The notes: a model not told the origin generated them from the sequence alone. A stretch of DNA of 64,000 nucleotides from UBA6168 sp964508135 (GCA_964508135.1 CAZDSU010000033.1:1-64000); one strand, 5' to 3'. Positions 35,284 to 44,999 are shown, counted from the first letter of the stretch. Program-made: numbers and translations.

Positions 35284-35670
35284 ATGAACAAAACACCACT
35301 GTACAAACGGCTTGAAAAAGAACTGGAAGGGTACAAGAATATACTGTCGCAGGCGGCAGAAGTCATTCAAGACCAGGACGTCTCGAAGTTCCCGATTTTT
35401 GTCATCCACCAGAACATAGTGGATATTGGCATAAATATCGTGGATAAGGAGGTGGTACAGGGCAATTGGTCCGTCAATGCTTCCACGCTGGAGGAGTTTG
35501 TCACCAAGCAGATAATCGCTGAGGAAAAAGTGGAAGATTTTCAATCGCTTTACCGTTCCCACCACGATGACCTCTGCCTTTTTGCCTTGAGCGAGTTGGG
35601 GGCCAACTTCATTTTTTTACCAAAAAACAGTGAATCGCAGGAGGAAAGTCCTGAGCCGCCTTCAAACTGA
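35284..35670 (+). CDS. Conserved small protein of unknown function
   Basis: A 128-residue soluble protein without a signal peptide. It begins MNKTPLYKRLEKELEGYKNI with an amphipathic helix, continues with a mixed alpha/beta stretch (FPIFVIHQNIVDIGINIV) and ends in an acidic, proline-containing tail (ESQEESPEPPSN). I recognise no domain. Codon use is like that of housekeeping genes. It starts 26 bases outside the purF promoter on the opposite strand, and the histidine kinase gene follows after 80 bases. Confidence 0.65.
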   Translation: MNKTPLYKRLEKELEGYKNILSQAAEVIQDQDVSKFPIFVIHQNIVDIGINIVDKEVVQGNWSVNASTLEEFVTKQIIAEEKVEDFQSLYRSHHDDLCLFALSELGANFIFLPKNSESQEESPEPPSN

Positions 35671-35750
35671 GTCAAAATGCCTGTGATGTCAAACGATAGA
35701 TAGACTTTCGCAACGCCCGTTTCTAGTTATCCCCCCAACGATAACTCATT

Positions 35751-38054
35751 ATGGTTTCAAATTCGACACTCGTATCTACAAATAAAGTCCTGCTGGTGGA
35801 GGACAACCCCGGCGATGCCCGGCTGGTAGAAATCTACCTGTTGGAGTCCGATTTGCAAAATTGCGAGGTCATCAACAAGGTCACGTTGGCAGAGGCCATC
35901 ACGACACTGGAGTCGGGAGAGGAGTTTGCGGCCATCCTACTTGATTTGACCCTTCCCGACAGCCGGGGCTTCGAGACGCTTGAGCGGCTGCTGGCAAAGT
36001 TTCCACAGAAAAACATTATCGTGCTCACCGGCTACTCCGACAAGGAAATGGGCCTGCGGGCCGTAAAGGCTGGGGCACAAGATTTTTTGGTAAAAGGTGC
36101 CTTTGACTCCGAGCTGCTGGCCAAGTCGCTGCGCTTTTCCATTGAACGCACCAAGGTGCTGAAGCGTTTGGAGGAGACCCAGCGCATTGCAAACATTGGC
36201 AACTGGGAGTACTTCCCGGTTCCAAGGGTATTCAACGCCACGGATGAGCTTTACCGAATTTTTGGACATGGTGAAGATAGGTTGCAAGTGAACTGCGATA
36301 TGCTGAACGATCCCGATTGCCCGCTCAGCATATTGAAAGAAGTACACGACGAGGTGGACATCGTGGGCAGCCTAAAAAAGGACTTGAAGATACAGCAAAA
36401 AAACGGAGACTACCGCTACGTGTCCGTGCAATGCAACCTCCGGCAAGACGAGAGCAACCAATTGGTTTACCTTGGCATCATTCAGGACATCACAGAGCGA
36501 AAACTGGCCGAGCAAGAAATTGTCAAGAGCCGGGAGCGATACCAAGAGATTTTCACCCAATCCAAGGATGCGCTGTTTATCTGCACTTTTGATGGGAAGT
36601 TCATTGACTTCAACCAAGCTACGGTGGATGTATTTGGCTACTCCAGGGAGGAGCTACAGTCCATAAATGACGCCCATCAACTGTATTACCCCCAGGAGCG
36701 GAAGAACGAGTTTTTGCTAAAGCTAAAGGCTCAAAAAGCTGTCAAGGACTTCGAAATCAGCATCGCCCACAAAAACAGGGAGGTCAGGGAGTGCATGATG
36801 ACCGCCACCATCGTCATCACCGACGATTTTATCGGCTACAACTGCATCCTGCGCGACGTGACGGAGCTAAGGCAGGCCGAAAAAATACGCAAGGCCAGGG
36901 ACCTCGCCCGGCAGGGCACCCAGATGAAGGAGCAGTTTCTTGCCAGCATCAGTCACGAGATGCGCACACCGATGAACGCCATCTTCGGCATGAGCAATAT
37001 TCTGATGCAGATGAACCTCGAAGAGGAGCAGCAAAGTCTGGTGCAGAACATCAAGAACTCCTCGGAAATACTGCTGGGCGTGGTGAACGACATCCTCGAA
37101 ATCAGCGCCATCCAGAACGGCAAGGTGGTGTTCGAGAACCAGCCCTTCGACCTGACCGAACTGCTGAACAACCTCACGAACGTGATGCAGTACAAGGCGG
37201 AAGAAAAGGATATTTTCTTACAAGTAATCATCGAACCGGACGTGCCACGCTACATCAGCGGTGACAAGCTCCGCTTGAACCAAGTGCTTTACAACCTCGT
37301 CGGCAACGCCGTTAAGTTTACCGACCAGGGCTTTGTCAAGATTTTTATTGAAAAACTGTACGATATTGGCTCAAGCATCCAGTTGAAATTCAGCGTGGCG
37401 GACACCGGCATTGGCATCTCGGCGGATAAAATCGAGGCCGTTTTCGAGACATTCACCCGGATACTTCGCAAGGACCGGATATACGAGGGCACGGGCCTCG
37501 GCCTTTCCATCTGCAAAAACCTAGTGGAGTTGCAAGGCGGCAAGATTAGCGCCACCAGCGAGGAGGGGAAGGGTTCCAAGTTTTTCTTCGACCTTATTTT
37601 TGAAATGGCGGATGAAATTGTCCCCAATGGCAAAGCGCCGCAGGAGCCGGTTTTTGAGCTGCCAGATGATGCAAAGTTCAGCCTGCTTTTGGTCGAAGAC
37701 CACAAAATGAACCAGCTCGTGGCCCGCAAAACGCTGGAGCGCAAATGGAAGGATATTGAAATCACCATCGCCGAAGATGGCCAGGTTGCCGTTGACCTGC
37801 TCCGGGAAAACAACTACGACATCGTGCTGATGGACATCCAAATGCCCGTGATGGACGGCTACGAGGCCACCAAAATCATACGGGAAACCTTTCCCCCCGA
37901 CCGTGCCAACATAATAATCCTGGCCATGACCGCCCATGCCCATGTGGCCAGGGATGGGAAATACAAGGAGTACGGCATGGACGACTTCGTGCTGAAGCCT
38001 TTTGAGCCAGAAGACCTTTTTTGCAAAATTTCGAAATACGTAAAACATTTATAA
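35751..38054 (+). CDS. Hybrid histidine kinase with N- and C-terminal receiver domains
   Basis: A 767-residue cytoplasmic signalling protein. The domains in order are: receiver 1 (about 12-130, phospho-acceptor D65 in ILLDLTLPD); two PAS domains (about 140-250 and 260-380); HisKA with H402 in SISHEMRTPMNAIFG; HATPase with NAVKF, DTGIGIS and GTGLGLSIC; and receiver 2 (about 643-765, D695 in VLMDIQMPVMDGYEA). There are no membrane segments, so it senses an internal signal or is driven through receiver 1. An Hpt protein is encoded 3 bases downstream, giving a full His-Asp-His relay. The final output protein is not in the window. Confidence 0.93.
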   Translation: MVSNSTLVSTNKVLLVEDNPGDARLVEIYLLESDLQNCEVINKVTLAEAITTLESGEEFAAILLDLTLPDSRGFETLERLLAKFPQKNIIVLTGYSDKEMGLRAVKAGAQDFLVKGAFDSELLAKSLRFSIERTKVLKRLEETQRIANIGNWEYFPVPRVFNATDELYRIFGHGEDRLQVNCDMLNDPDCPLSILKEVHDEVDIVGSLKKDLKIQQKNGDYRYVSVQCNLRQDESNQLVYLGIIQDITERKLAEQEIVKSRERYQEIFTQSKDALFICTFDGKFIDFNQATVDVFGYSREELQSINDAHQLYYPQERKNEFLLKLKAQKAVKDFEISIAHKNREVRECMMTATIVITDDFIGYNCILRDVTELRQAEKIRKARDLARQGTQMKEQFLASISHEMRTPMNAIFGMSNILMQMNLEEEQQSLVQNIKNSSEILLGVVNDILEISAIQNGKVVFENQPFDLTELLNNLTNVMQYKAEEKDIFLQVIIEPDVPRYISGDKLRLNQVLYNLVGNAVKFTDQGFVKIFIEKLYDIGSSIQLKFSVADTGIGISADKIEAVFETFTRILRKDRIYEGTGLGLSICKNLVELQGGKISATSEEGKGSKFFFDLIFEMADEIVPNGKAPQEPVFELPDDAKFSLLLVEDHKMNQLVARKTLERKWKDIEITIAEDGQVAVDLLRENNYDIVLMDIQMPVMDGYEATKIIRETFPPDRANIIILAMTAHAHVARDGKYKEYGMDDFVLKPFEPEDLFCKISKYVKHL

Positions 38055-38057
38055 TCC

Positions 38058-38417
38058 ATGGAAGCTACTGCCGCCAACAGCATCAACCTCGACTACCTGT
38101 ACCTCATGGCCGATAATGACGAAGAAATGATTCAGACCATGCTGGCCATGCTCCTGGAGGAGTTGCCAGAAGAAATGGGCAAGGTTCGGGAACTGTGCCT
38201 AGCCGAGAATTGGGATGAGCTGACAATGGTAAGCCACAAAATGAAGTCAACACTGGCTTTTGTCGGCAACGACCCCATGACCAACGCAAACAAGGAGCTG
38301 GAGCGGATTACGAAATACAAGACTGAACTTGAACTCGTCCCAAGCCTCGTGGCCACGCTCGATGACCATCTACCTGCGGTGATGGAAGCTCTTGAAAAGG
38401 AAGCCAACGGTGCTTGA
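38058..38417 (+). CDS. Hpt (histidine phosphotransfer) protein
   Basis: A 119-residue helical protein with the Hpt signature SHKMKSTLAFVG; H60 is the probable phosphorylated histidine. It follows the hybrid kinase after 3 bases and is surely co-transcribed. It would accept phosphate from receiver 2 (D695) and pass it to an unlinked response regulator, or back to receiver 1 (inference). Confidence 0.9.
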   Translation: MEATAANSINLDYLYLMADNDEEMIQTMLAMLLEELPEEMGKVRELCLAENWDELTMVSHKMKSTLAFVGNDPMTNANKELERITKYKTELELVPSLVATLDDHLPAVMEALEKEANGA

Positions 38418-38452
38418 GGAAGTTCTTAAAGAATTTTTTTTTAAATCAGAAC

Positions 38453-38483
38453 TTTTCAAAATTGCGAAATCGTTATACCTTTG
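38453..38483 (+). promoter_or_regulatory. Promoter of the tRNA-Gln gene
   Basis: TTTT (38453-38456, one mismatch to TTTG), exactly 19 bases, then TACCTTTG (38476-38483). The tRNA starts 31 bases after the box. Confidence 0.55.
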
Positions 38484-38513
38484 CCACGCTTTTGAAAAAA
38501 GCAGTTTGAAGTT

Positions 38514-38584
38514 TGGCCTATGGTGTAACGGTAGCACATCAGATTTTGGTTCTGCCTGTCGAGGTTCGAATCCTTGTAGGCCAA
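38514..38584 (+). tRNA. tRNA-Gln (anticodon TTG)
   Basis: The acceptor stem TGGCCTA pairs with TAGGCCA (38577-38583), with discriminator A at 38584. The D-arm carries GGTAGCAC. The anticodon loop is TTTTGGT, giving anticodon TTG. The T-arm has GGTTCGAATCC. CCA is not encoded, as is common in Bacteroidota. A promoter precedes it and a terminator follows directly. Confidence 0.95.
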
Positions 38585-38586
38585 CA

Positions 38587-38626
38587 AAAAAGCCCTTGTC
38601 GGTATACCCGCGAGGGCTTTTTCTTT
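38587..38626 (+). terminator. Terminator after tRNA-Gln
   Basis: AAAAAGCCCT pairs with AGGGCTTTTT around a loop, and the stem is followed by ctttg. It begins 3 bases after the tRNA. Confidence 0.85.
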
Positions 38627-38814
38627 GTGCGCCAGTATGGGCGATAGCTTGGCGTGGTCAAGCGCTTGGGCGTACCGACAGAACTGCCCAACAGGTGACG
38701 AAAAGGCGCTCTTTGGGTAAAATCAGCGACGTTACTTGATTTATTTTAAAGAATTTAGGGCCGTAATTTTAGCTTTGTTGAAACAGGAAAGCTGGAATTT
38801 TCACCGACCGTCAA

Positions 38815-40263
38815 ATGCTCAACACCAAACTCGTTGCCTTCCTCCGCACTTTTTCCCGATTTGACCTTGCTCAGTTTCGCAAATACCTCGTTTCGCCCTT
38901 TTTCAACGAAAAGGAGGAGTTGACGCACCTGTTCGAGCAGTTGGCAGCAGCGGAAATGCTGACGGGAAAGTCCGAAAAAAATGTCGAAAAGCTGGGCTTG
39001 TGGCAAAAGCTGTTCCCCGGCACGGCCTACGACGACGTGCGTTTCCGGAGGCTCTGCTCTGACCTGATGCGGCAGGCGATGGACTTCACGGCCTACAATC
39101 AGTACGTCTCCAACCCTGCTACTGGGCAGGTGTTCTTGCTCCATGCCCTGGCCAGTACCCGCCTCGAAAAGCACTTCGATGGAGTACTGCGGCAGGTCGA
39201 ACTTTCGCAGGAAAAAGCAGGGCTGCGGGATGCCGATTTCCACTACCTGTCGTACATGCTGCACCGCCGCAGGCACGAGCACCTGGAGCATATTTCGCCA
39301 AAAACGGCTGCGTTTGACCCCATCGAAAAGGCAGACTTCCACCTCGATTGCTACTATTTTGCCAAAAAACTTGAGCACTACTGCGATGCCCTCGGCTACC
39401 GAAACATGGTCTCCGAAACGGCCAAGGTGTCATTGTTTCCCGATTTTCTGAAGTATTTGGAGAAAAGTATTTACCTCTCCGAGCCGGTGGTAAGGGCTTG
39501 GTACCTCGTGGCCCGCATGATGCTGCGCCCGGACGAGGCGCATTTTTTTCAGGAAATGAAATTGCTGCTCGAAACACAGGCCACCAGCTTTCAACCGAAG
39601 GAATTGCAGACCCTGTTCATCCACTCGATGAACTACTGCATTGACACCAAGATAAACCATGGACGGGAGGACTACTACGGCGAGCTTTTTTCGCTCTACC
39701 GCATCGCCCTCGACCGGGAGATCATCTTCGATAACGGCGAGCTGAACCCGCACCACTACAAGAACATCATCACCATTTCGCTGCACATACGGGAGCTGGA
39801 CTGGACCGAAAACTTCATCCGGGACTACACGCACCGCCTGCCCAAAAGCGACCAAGAGAACGCCCTGAACTACAACTTGGCACACGTCTATTTTTATCAA
39901 AAACACTATGACCGGGTCATCGAACTGCTGCGGGAGGTGGAGTACCAAACCATTGCCTACTCGCTCGGCAGCCGGATGCTGCTGATGCGCACTTACTTCG
40001 AGCTGAGGGAAGACCAAGCGCTGGACTCGTTGATTGACAGTTACAGCATCTTTTTGAGGCGCAACCGCCTGATTTCCAGGGATGTAAAGCAGCAATACCT
40101 CAACATGCTCCGCTTCACCCGGAAGTTGTTCCTGCTTGCCCCATTTGACAAAAAAGGCTTCGAAAAAACCCGGCAGGAAATCGAAAACTGCAAGTCGCTG
40201 GCCGCCAAAAAATGGCTACTGGAAAAGGCGGGAGCAGTGGGGGGCATTCCATCAGGCGCATAA
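38815..40263 (+). CDS. Large helical protein of unknown function
   Basis: A 482-residue cytoplasmic protein without a signal peptide. It is almost entirely predicted helix, with pairs such as FDLAQFRKYLVSPFFNEKEE, ADFHYLSYMLHRRRHEHLEH and NALNYNLAHVYFYQKHYDRV. The last of these resembles a TPR hairpin, so a TPR-like solenoid is plausible. I recognise no enzyme motif. A TAGCTTTG box (38770-38777) lies upstream, without a clear -33 partner. porZ follows 83 bases later on the same strand. Confidence 0.65.
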   Translation: MLNTKLVAFLRTFSRFDLAQFRKYLVSPFFNEKEELTHLFEQLAAAEMLTGKSEKNVEKLGLWQKLFPGTAYDDVRFRRLCSDLMRQAMDFTAYNQYVSNPATGQVFLLHALASTRLEKHFDGVLRQVELSQEKAGLRDADFHYLSYMLHRRRHEHLEHISPKTAAFDPIEKADFHLDCYYFAKKLEHYCDALGYRNMVSETAKVSLFPDFLKYLEKSIYLSEPVVRAWYLVARMMLRPDEAHFFQEMKLLLETQATSFQPKELQTLFIHSMNYCIDTKINHGREDYYGELFSLYRIALDREIIFDNGELNPHHYKNIITISLHIRELDWTENFIRDYTHRLPKSDQENALNYNLAHVYFYQKHYDRVIELLREVEYQTIAYSLGSRMLLMRTYFELREDQALDSLIDSYSIFLRRNRLISRDVKQQYLNMLRFTRKLFLLAPFDKKGFEKTRQEIENCKSLAAKKWLLEKAGAVGGIPSGA

Positions 40264-40346
40264 TTTTAATACCATACCCCCAAACAATAATAAATTTGCC
40301 ACCTTGTTAGTGCTTTGACATTGACAAATTCACACCTTTTTGATTC

Positions 40347-42650
40347 ATGAAAAAATTGCACTCCTGCTTCCCCATTCTTGTTTTTTTCTTTTTGGCAAAA
40401 AGCACTTTCGGGCAATCTGACCTGGCCATTGGCCAATGGAAGTCGCACCTGCCGTTCAGCAGCGGACTTTACGTTGCCCAAAGCGACGACAAAATCTACT
40501 ATGCTACCCGCTACGCTGTGCTGGAAGTGGACAAACAGGAACGCTCCGTCAGGCGGCTGACCAAGGTGGAGGGCCTGAGCGACGTCGGTGTGAACCTCGT
40601 GAAATACAACCGGGAGAGCAAAATATTGCTCGTGGTGTACGACAATAGCGACGTGGACCTCGTGAGCGAGGAAGGCGTACTGACGCTGCCCGCCATTGCC
40701 GACGCCCCGTTCCTTGGTGGCAAAACGGTCTTCGATGTTTACATGGCCAACGATTCCATCGCCTACTTTGCCGCCAATTACGGCATCACCACGCTAAACC
40801 TGCGGCAGGGCATTTTCCCAAATACCATCAAGACCCCGGTGGAGGTGCGCTCTGTGCGCCTCTTCGGCGACAAAATTTACGCTGCCACCGATGACGGCCT
40901 CTACGCCGCCGACCCCAATGGCGGTTACAACATCAACGATTTTTCCAACTGGGAGTGGCTGAACGGCACGAAGGGACTCCCCCAGGCATTTGAGTCCGAC
41001 GCCATGACCCTGTTCAACGGCCAGCTCTACCTCGACGTGAACGACAGCCTGTACCGTTTCGACGGCAATGACGCCGCTTATGTTTTCCACTCCGACACAT
41101 TTGACCTGCGGTTCCTCACCGCCGAGGGTGAGCACCTGCTGGCTGGCTTCTACTGCGGGTCGGGCTGCAAGGGCAAGGTTTTCTCCTTTGACCAAAGCCA
41201 AACGGCCACGCAAAAAGGCTCGCAGTGCGTGATTTTTCCTCGATATGCCATCGAAGACGAAGAAGGGAATATTTGGTACGCCGACGAGGGTCGGGATTTT
41301 CGGGTGCAGGACAAGGACGCCTCGTGTACTTCTTTTAGCGTAAACAGCCCTTACACCATCAATACCTACCAGCTCGACGTTGCCAACGGCAAGGTCTGGG
41401 TGGCCGCCGGTGGGGTTGACCTCACGTTCAGTGCAGTGTTCCGAACGGATGGTTTTTTCGAACTGTCGGACGGTCAGTGGAATGTTTACAACCTGAAAAA
41501 CACGCCCGAGCTAGCGGGCATCTCCGACTTTTTGGACATCAAGACACACCCCACCAACGGCAAGGTTTATGCCGCCGCCTTCCTCGATGCGCTGGTGAGC
41601 TACGACCCAGCAACCGGGGAGTTTGAAGTTTTCGACGAAACCAACTCCACCCTTCGGGGTGCCCAGCTCGACGAATCACGCACCCGTGTCACCGGTCTCG
41701 CTTTCGATGCTCAGAACAACCTCTGGATGTGCAACCACAACGCGCCCAAGCCGCTGGCCGTGATGACCGACGCTGGTGAATGGTATAGTTACGAACTATC
41801 CTGCGTCACGGACGACCAGATTCAGCGGGTGGTGGTGGATGCCCTTGGCTACAAGTGGATGATGTCATCTGGCAACAGCACGGGCGTGATTGTGTTCGAC
41901 GAGGGCGAGGATTTGGCCAACACCTCCGACGACCGCTGCGTGGTGCTGAACGCCTCCAACTCCGTGTTGCCCACCAACGAAATCACGAGCATGGAAGTGG
42001 ACCGGGACGGCAGCGTTTGGGTGGGCACCAAGCTCGGCGCTGCGGTGTTTCAATGCGACCCCCTCAACGGCGAATGCCCCGGCAGCCGCCCCTTCGTGAC
42101 GGTGGACGGCTTCGGCGCCAACCTCCTCGAAGACATCGAGGTGAAATCCATCGCTGTGGACGGTGCAAACCGGAAGTGGTTCGGTACGGGCGCTGGCGTC
42201 TTCGTCATGTCGCCGGAGGGCAACGAGCAGATTGCCCACTTTACCGCTGAAAACAGCCCGCTTTTTGACAATGCCATCACGGATATTGACTTTGACGATG
42301 CCACGGGCGAGGTGTACATTGGCACGCTGCGTGGCCTGATTTCGTACCGGGCAGAAGCTACTGCTGCACTGGGCTACCACAGCGGGGCGCTGGTATTCCC
42401 GAACCCCGTGCGGGAAGATTACCACGGCCCCATCGCCATCAAAGGACTTGCGGAAGACTCCACCGTGAAAATCACGGACATCAGCGGGCAATTGGTGTAT
42501 GAAACGGAGGCGCTGGGCGGGCAGGCCATCTGGGACGGCAACGACTACAACGGCCGGCGGGCCAACACGGGCGTGTACCTCGTGTACGCCACCAACCGCA
42601 ACTCAAACGACCCGCAGGTGGCGGTGGCGAAGATTTTGATGGTGAAATAG
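40347..42650 (+). CDS. porZ: T9SS-associated beta-propeller protein PorZ
   Basis: Homologue of PorZ, the type IX secretion attachment-complex component that presents anionic LPS to the sortase PorU (known from Porphyromonas). The 767-residue product has a signal peptide (MKKLHSCFPILVFFFLAKSTFGQ), then the PorZ start IGQWKSHLPFSSGLYVAQSD, beta-propeller blades to about residue 670, and a C-terminal T9SS type A-like domain (FPNPVREDYHGPIAIKGL ... WDGNDYNGRRANTGVYLV). The length matches the known family. It supports an active T9SS, in line with the sorted proteins elsewhere in the window. A TAAATTTG box (40291-40298) is upstream. Confidence 0.88.
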   Translation: MKKLHSCFPILVFFFLAKSTFGQSDLAIGQWKSHLPFSSGLYVAQSDDKIYYATRYAVLEVDKQERSVRRLTKVEGLSDVGVNLVKYNRESKILLVVYDNSDVDLVSEEGVLTLPAIADAPFLGGKTVFDVYMANDSIAYFAANYGITTLNLRQGIFPNTIKTPVEVRSVRLFGDKIYAATDDGLYAADPNGGYNINDFSNWEWLNGTKGLPQAFESDAMTLFNGQLYLDVNDSLYRFDGNDAAYVFHSDTFDLRFLTAEGEHLLAGFYCGSGCKGKVFSFDQSQTATQKGSQCVIFPRYAIEDEEGNIWYADEGRDFRVQDKDASCTSFSVNSPYTINTYQLDVANGKVWVAAGGVDLTFSAVFRTDGFFELSDGQWNVYNLKNTPELAGISDFLDIKTHPTNGKVYAAAFLDALVSYDPATGEFEVFDETNSTLRGAQLDESRTRVTGLAFDAQNNLWMCNHNAPKPLAVMTDAGEWYSYELSCVTDDQIQRVVVDALGYKWMMSSGNSTGVIVFDEGEDLANTSDDRCVVLNASNSVLPTNEITSMEVDRDGSVWVGTKLGAAVFQCDPLNGECPGSRPFVTVDGFGANLLEDIEVKSIAVDGANRKWFGTGAGVFVMSPEGNEQIAHFTAENSPLFDNAITDIDFDDATGEVYIGTLRGLISYRAEATAALGYHSGALVFPNPVREDYHGPIAIKGLAEDSTVKITDISGQLVYETEALGGQAIWDGNDYNGRRANTGVYLVYATNRNSNDPQVAVAKILMVK

Positions 42651-42685
42651 CTTGTTTTTTCTAGGCAGCCTAAAATTACTGTGTT

Positions 42686-44155
42686 ATGTGGAGCACCAAT
42701 AAATCAAGTACATTGCCCTTTGTATTGGGAGGCTTGATTTTGATATACCTCTTATTACGTGCAGTCGTCGTTCCGATAACCGTAGATGAATACCTTACGC
42801 TTCGATATTTTGTTGAACACGATTGGATTTCCGTCTTGACCTCTTGGCATCCGGACATTACTCATGCCTCGAACAACCATGTTCTAAATTCCATTTTGTT
42901 CAAATTATCCATCGCCATTTTTGGAGAACACGATTGGGCAATTCGCCTCCATGTTCTTGCTGCGTTTATTGTGAGTTTTTATTTTGTTTGGAAGATACTG
43001 TTGATGTTTACTCCTTCGGCAGCAAGGCTTACTTTTTATTTGGGCGTCATTTTTTTGAACCCCTATTTACTTGACTTTTTTGCCATAGCAAGGGGCTATG
43101 CCCTGAGTATTGCCGGATGGTCGGCAGCTACTTACTTCTTTATTTTATACCTCCAAAAAGCAGATATACGCTACTTGAGGAACACCTTGATTTGGCTTTT
43201 TGTGGCTTTTTATGCAAATTTTTCTGCGATATACTTTTCACTGTTGTTTGGGGCGGGAATTACCATTAAGTTATATCAGAACAGGGCAATGGTTGATTTG
43301 CGCAAGCATATCCTGCTTTTTTTATCGAGCATACTGATTATTGCCATGATTATTGGGCTTCCGCTTTACAGGACAATAACGAGCCATACCACGCACGGCG
43401 GCTCCAATTCGTTTTTTCAGGATGTGGTTGTGTCTTATGTTGGTTGTTACATTCATTATAATCATTTTATTGGTCGTTCCCATACAGTTTTGCTCGATTG
43501 GAAATACAAAGAGATTTATGCCGTCGTATTAATTGTCGTGTGGATAATAACAAATGGATATTCTGTTAAACTGATTCAAGAAAAAGGGATGCAAATCGCC
43601 CATTACAGCTTGATATATCAGTGCATTGGGATTATCCTACTATGCTGCTTGTTTTTTGAGCTTTTCCATACACCCTATCCATTAAATCGCACCACCTTAC
43701 TGTTCAGTTTTCCGTTTATTTTGTCATTTGTTGTTGCTTTGGAAGCAATTGTCAAAAAGTACGCTTCGTTGAATTACGCCTTTGTGCTTATTGCGATTTC
43801 TATTTTATGGCATTTTATGATATGCTGCAATCTGGACAACACATATGAGTGGAAAAGTGAAGGAGACGGCAAACGGGTTTTGTCTTATTTAAAAACAAAG
43901 CAAGAGGAAGTCAACACCTACAAAATACCCACAATTGGTGTTGAAAATTGGAGATACCCTTCCATGGCTTTTTATGGAAGAACAACCTACAAGGACATTG
44001 TGAAAATCGAGTGGATTGACGTGAATCAAAAAGTAGCGTTCGATTATCTATACGTTCCGTATGATTTGCAAGATGAACTATTGTCAGAATACGGAATTGA
44101 AAAGAACTTCAAACACGGCGTACTGCTCAGGCGATTGGTTAAAGCCAGTCAATAA
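42686..44155 (+). CDS. GT-C (family 39-like) membrane glycosyltransferase
   Basis: A 489-residue integral membrane protein with about ten hydrophobic helices and a soluble C-terminal tail (about 385-489). The first loop has the acidic pair in VPITVDEYLTLRYF and, further on, SNNHVLNSILFKL. That layout fits polyprenol-phosphate-sugar-dependent GT-C enzymes of the GT39/PMT type. The sugar and acceptor are unknown. Codon use is clearly A/T-rich compared with porZ before it, and a dispersed repeat starts 2 bases after the stop, so it may have been acquired by transfer. Confidence 0.65.
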   Translation: MWSTNKSSTLPFVLGGLILIYLLLRAVVVPITVDEYLTLRYFVEHDWISVLTSWHPDITHASNNHVLNSILFKLSIAIFGEHDWAIRLHVLAAFIVSFYFVWKILLMFTPSAARLTFYLGVIFLNPYLLDFFAIARGYALSIAGWSAATYFFILYLQKADIRYLRNTLIWLFVAFYANFSAIYFSLLFGAGITIKLYQNRAMVDLRKHILLFLSSILIIAMIIGLPLYRTITSHTTHGGSNSFFQDVVVSYVGCYIHYNHFIGRSHTVLLDWKYKEIYAVVLIVVWIITNGYSVKLIQEKGMQIAHYSLIYQCIGIILLCCLFFELFHTPYPLNRTTLLFSFPFILSFVVALEAIVKKYASLNYAFVLIAISILWHFMICCNLDNTYEWKSEGDGKRVLSYLKTKQEEVNTYKIPTIGVENWRYPSMAFYGRTTYKDIVKIEWIDVNQKVAFDYLYVPYDLQDELLSEYGIEKNFKHGVLLRRLVKASQ

Positions 44156-44156
44156 T

Positions 44157-44191
44157 CTGCTGGCACACCTCCTATTCAATTGAAAAACGCC
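44157..44191. repeat. Dispersed repeat (copy 2)
   Basis: It starts with CTGCTGGCACA and ends with TCAATTGAAAAACG, matching 920-953 with a few changes and one 1-base length difference. It sits directly after the stop codon of the glycosyltransferase gene. Confidence 0.5.
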
Positions 44192-44229
44192 CCACTTATT
44201 AAACAGCGCCATTGAGCATCAACCCTTTT

Positions 44230-44475
44230 TTACTTGGTCTGTTTTGTGAGGTGCTTTGTCAATCCGATGACACTCGCCACCGTCCAAACCGCCTCCAGCA
44301 CAACGAACGGCACCGATGCCATCAGCGCCGCCCCGATGGTGGAGAGGATACCACCTGCGAGGTTGAGCAGCCAGTAGGAGAGGCTTGTTTGGCTTATTTT
44401 GTTGAACGACGAGCCGATGAACGCCAGCAGTATCAAGCTGACGCCAAGTGCGCTGAACAGTGTGGCGCCGCTCAT
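44230..44475 (-). CDS. Small CBU_0592-like membrane protein
   Basis: An 81-residue protein with three hydrophobic segments: ATLFSALGVSLILLAFIGS, LSYWLLNLAGGILSTIGAAL and VPFVVLEAVWTVASVIGLT. The pattern, including the N-L-x-G-G in helix 2, fits the CBU_0592-like family of small membrane proteins with no known function. Start ATG 44475 overlaps the stop codon of the RidA-like gene (ATGA), so translation is coupled and it is the last gene of that operon. Confidence 0.65.
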   Translation of the reverse strand: MSGATLFSALGVSLILLAFIGSSFNKISQTSLSYWLLNLAGGILSTIGAALMASVPFVVLEAVWTVASVIGLTKHLTKQTK

Positions 44476-44990
44476 TTCACCGCAGCGATGACCGAGATTT
44501 CGATGTTGACGAATTTTGGCAGGTTGGCCACCTCCACGGTCTCCCGTGCGGGCGCCCATGCTGGCTGGAAGTACTCGGCGTACACGGCGTTGATGCGGGC
44601 AAACTGGTGCATGTCCTTGATGAAAACGGTGGATTTCAGCACATCTTGGTAGGTGCAGCCCGCCGCTTCGAGAATGCCGCCGATGTTTTTCAGCACTCGG
44701 TGGGTTTCCTCTTCGATGCTGCCCTGTACCAGTTCGCCCGTGGCCGGGTCAATGGCAATCTGGCCGGAGGCGTAGAGGATGCCGTTGTGGATGATGGCTT
44801 GGTTGTAAGGGCCGATGGCACCTGGGGCGTTGGGAGTGGAGATGATTTGCTTCACGGTTTGCGGATTTTTTTCGTTGGAGAAATGCTTGCCCTGCCCGCA
44901 GGAGGCCAGTAGATTAACCGCCCAAAAACAGAGAAAGCCCCATGCCCAACTTTCGTTGAACAGGAGCTTTTTAGATTTTAGATGCTGCAT
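44472..44990 (-). CDS. RidA-family protein with a lipoprotein signal peptide
   Basis: Member of the RidA (YjgF/L-PSP) family, which hydrolyses reactive enamines and imines from PLP enzymes. The RidA domain spans about residues 47-172, with GPYNQAIIHNGILYASGQI and the key arginine in PARETVEVANLPK. Family members are about 125-130 cytosolic residues. This one has 172, with an N-terminal hydrophobic segment ending in the lipobox LLASC (C31), which predicts an exported lipoprotein. It starts 9 bases after rpmF and overlaps the following membrane protein gene by 4 bases. Confidence 0.85.
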   Translation of the reverse strand: MQHLKSKKLLFNESWAWGFLCFWAVNLLASCGQGKHFSNEKNPQTVKQIISTPNAPGAIGPYNQAIIHNGILYASGQIAIDPATGELVQGSIEEETHRVLKNIGGILEAAGCTYQDVLKSTVFIKDMHQFARINAVYAEYFQPAWAPARETVEVANLPKFVNIEISVIAAVK

Positions 44991-44999
44991 GACAGAAGC

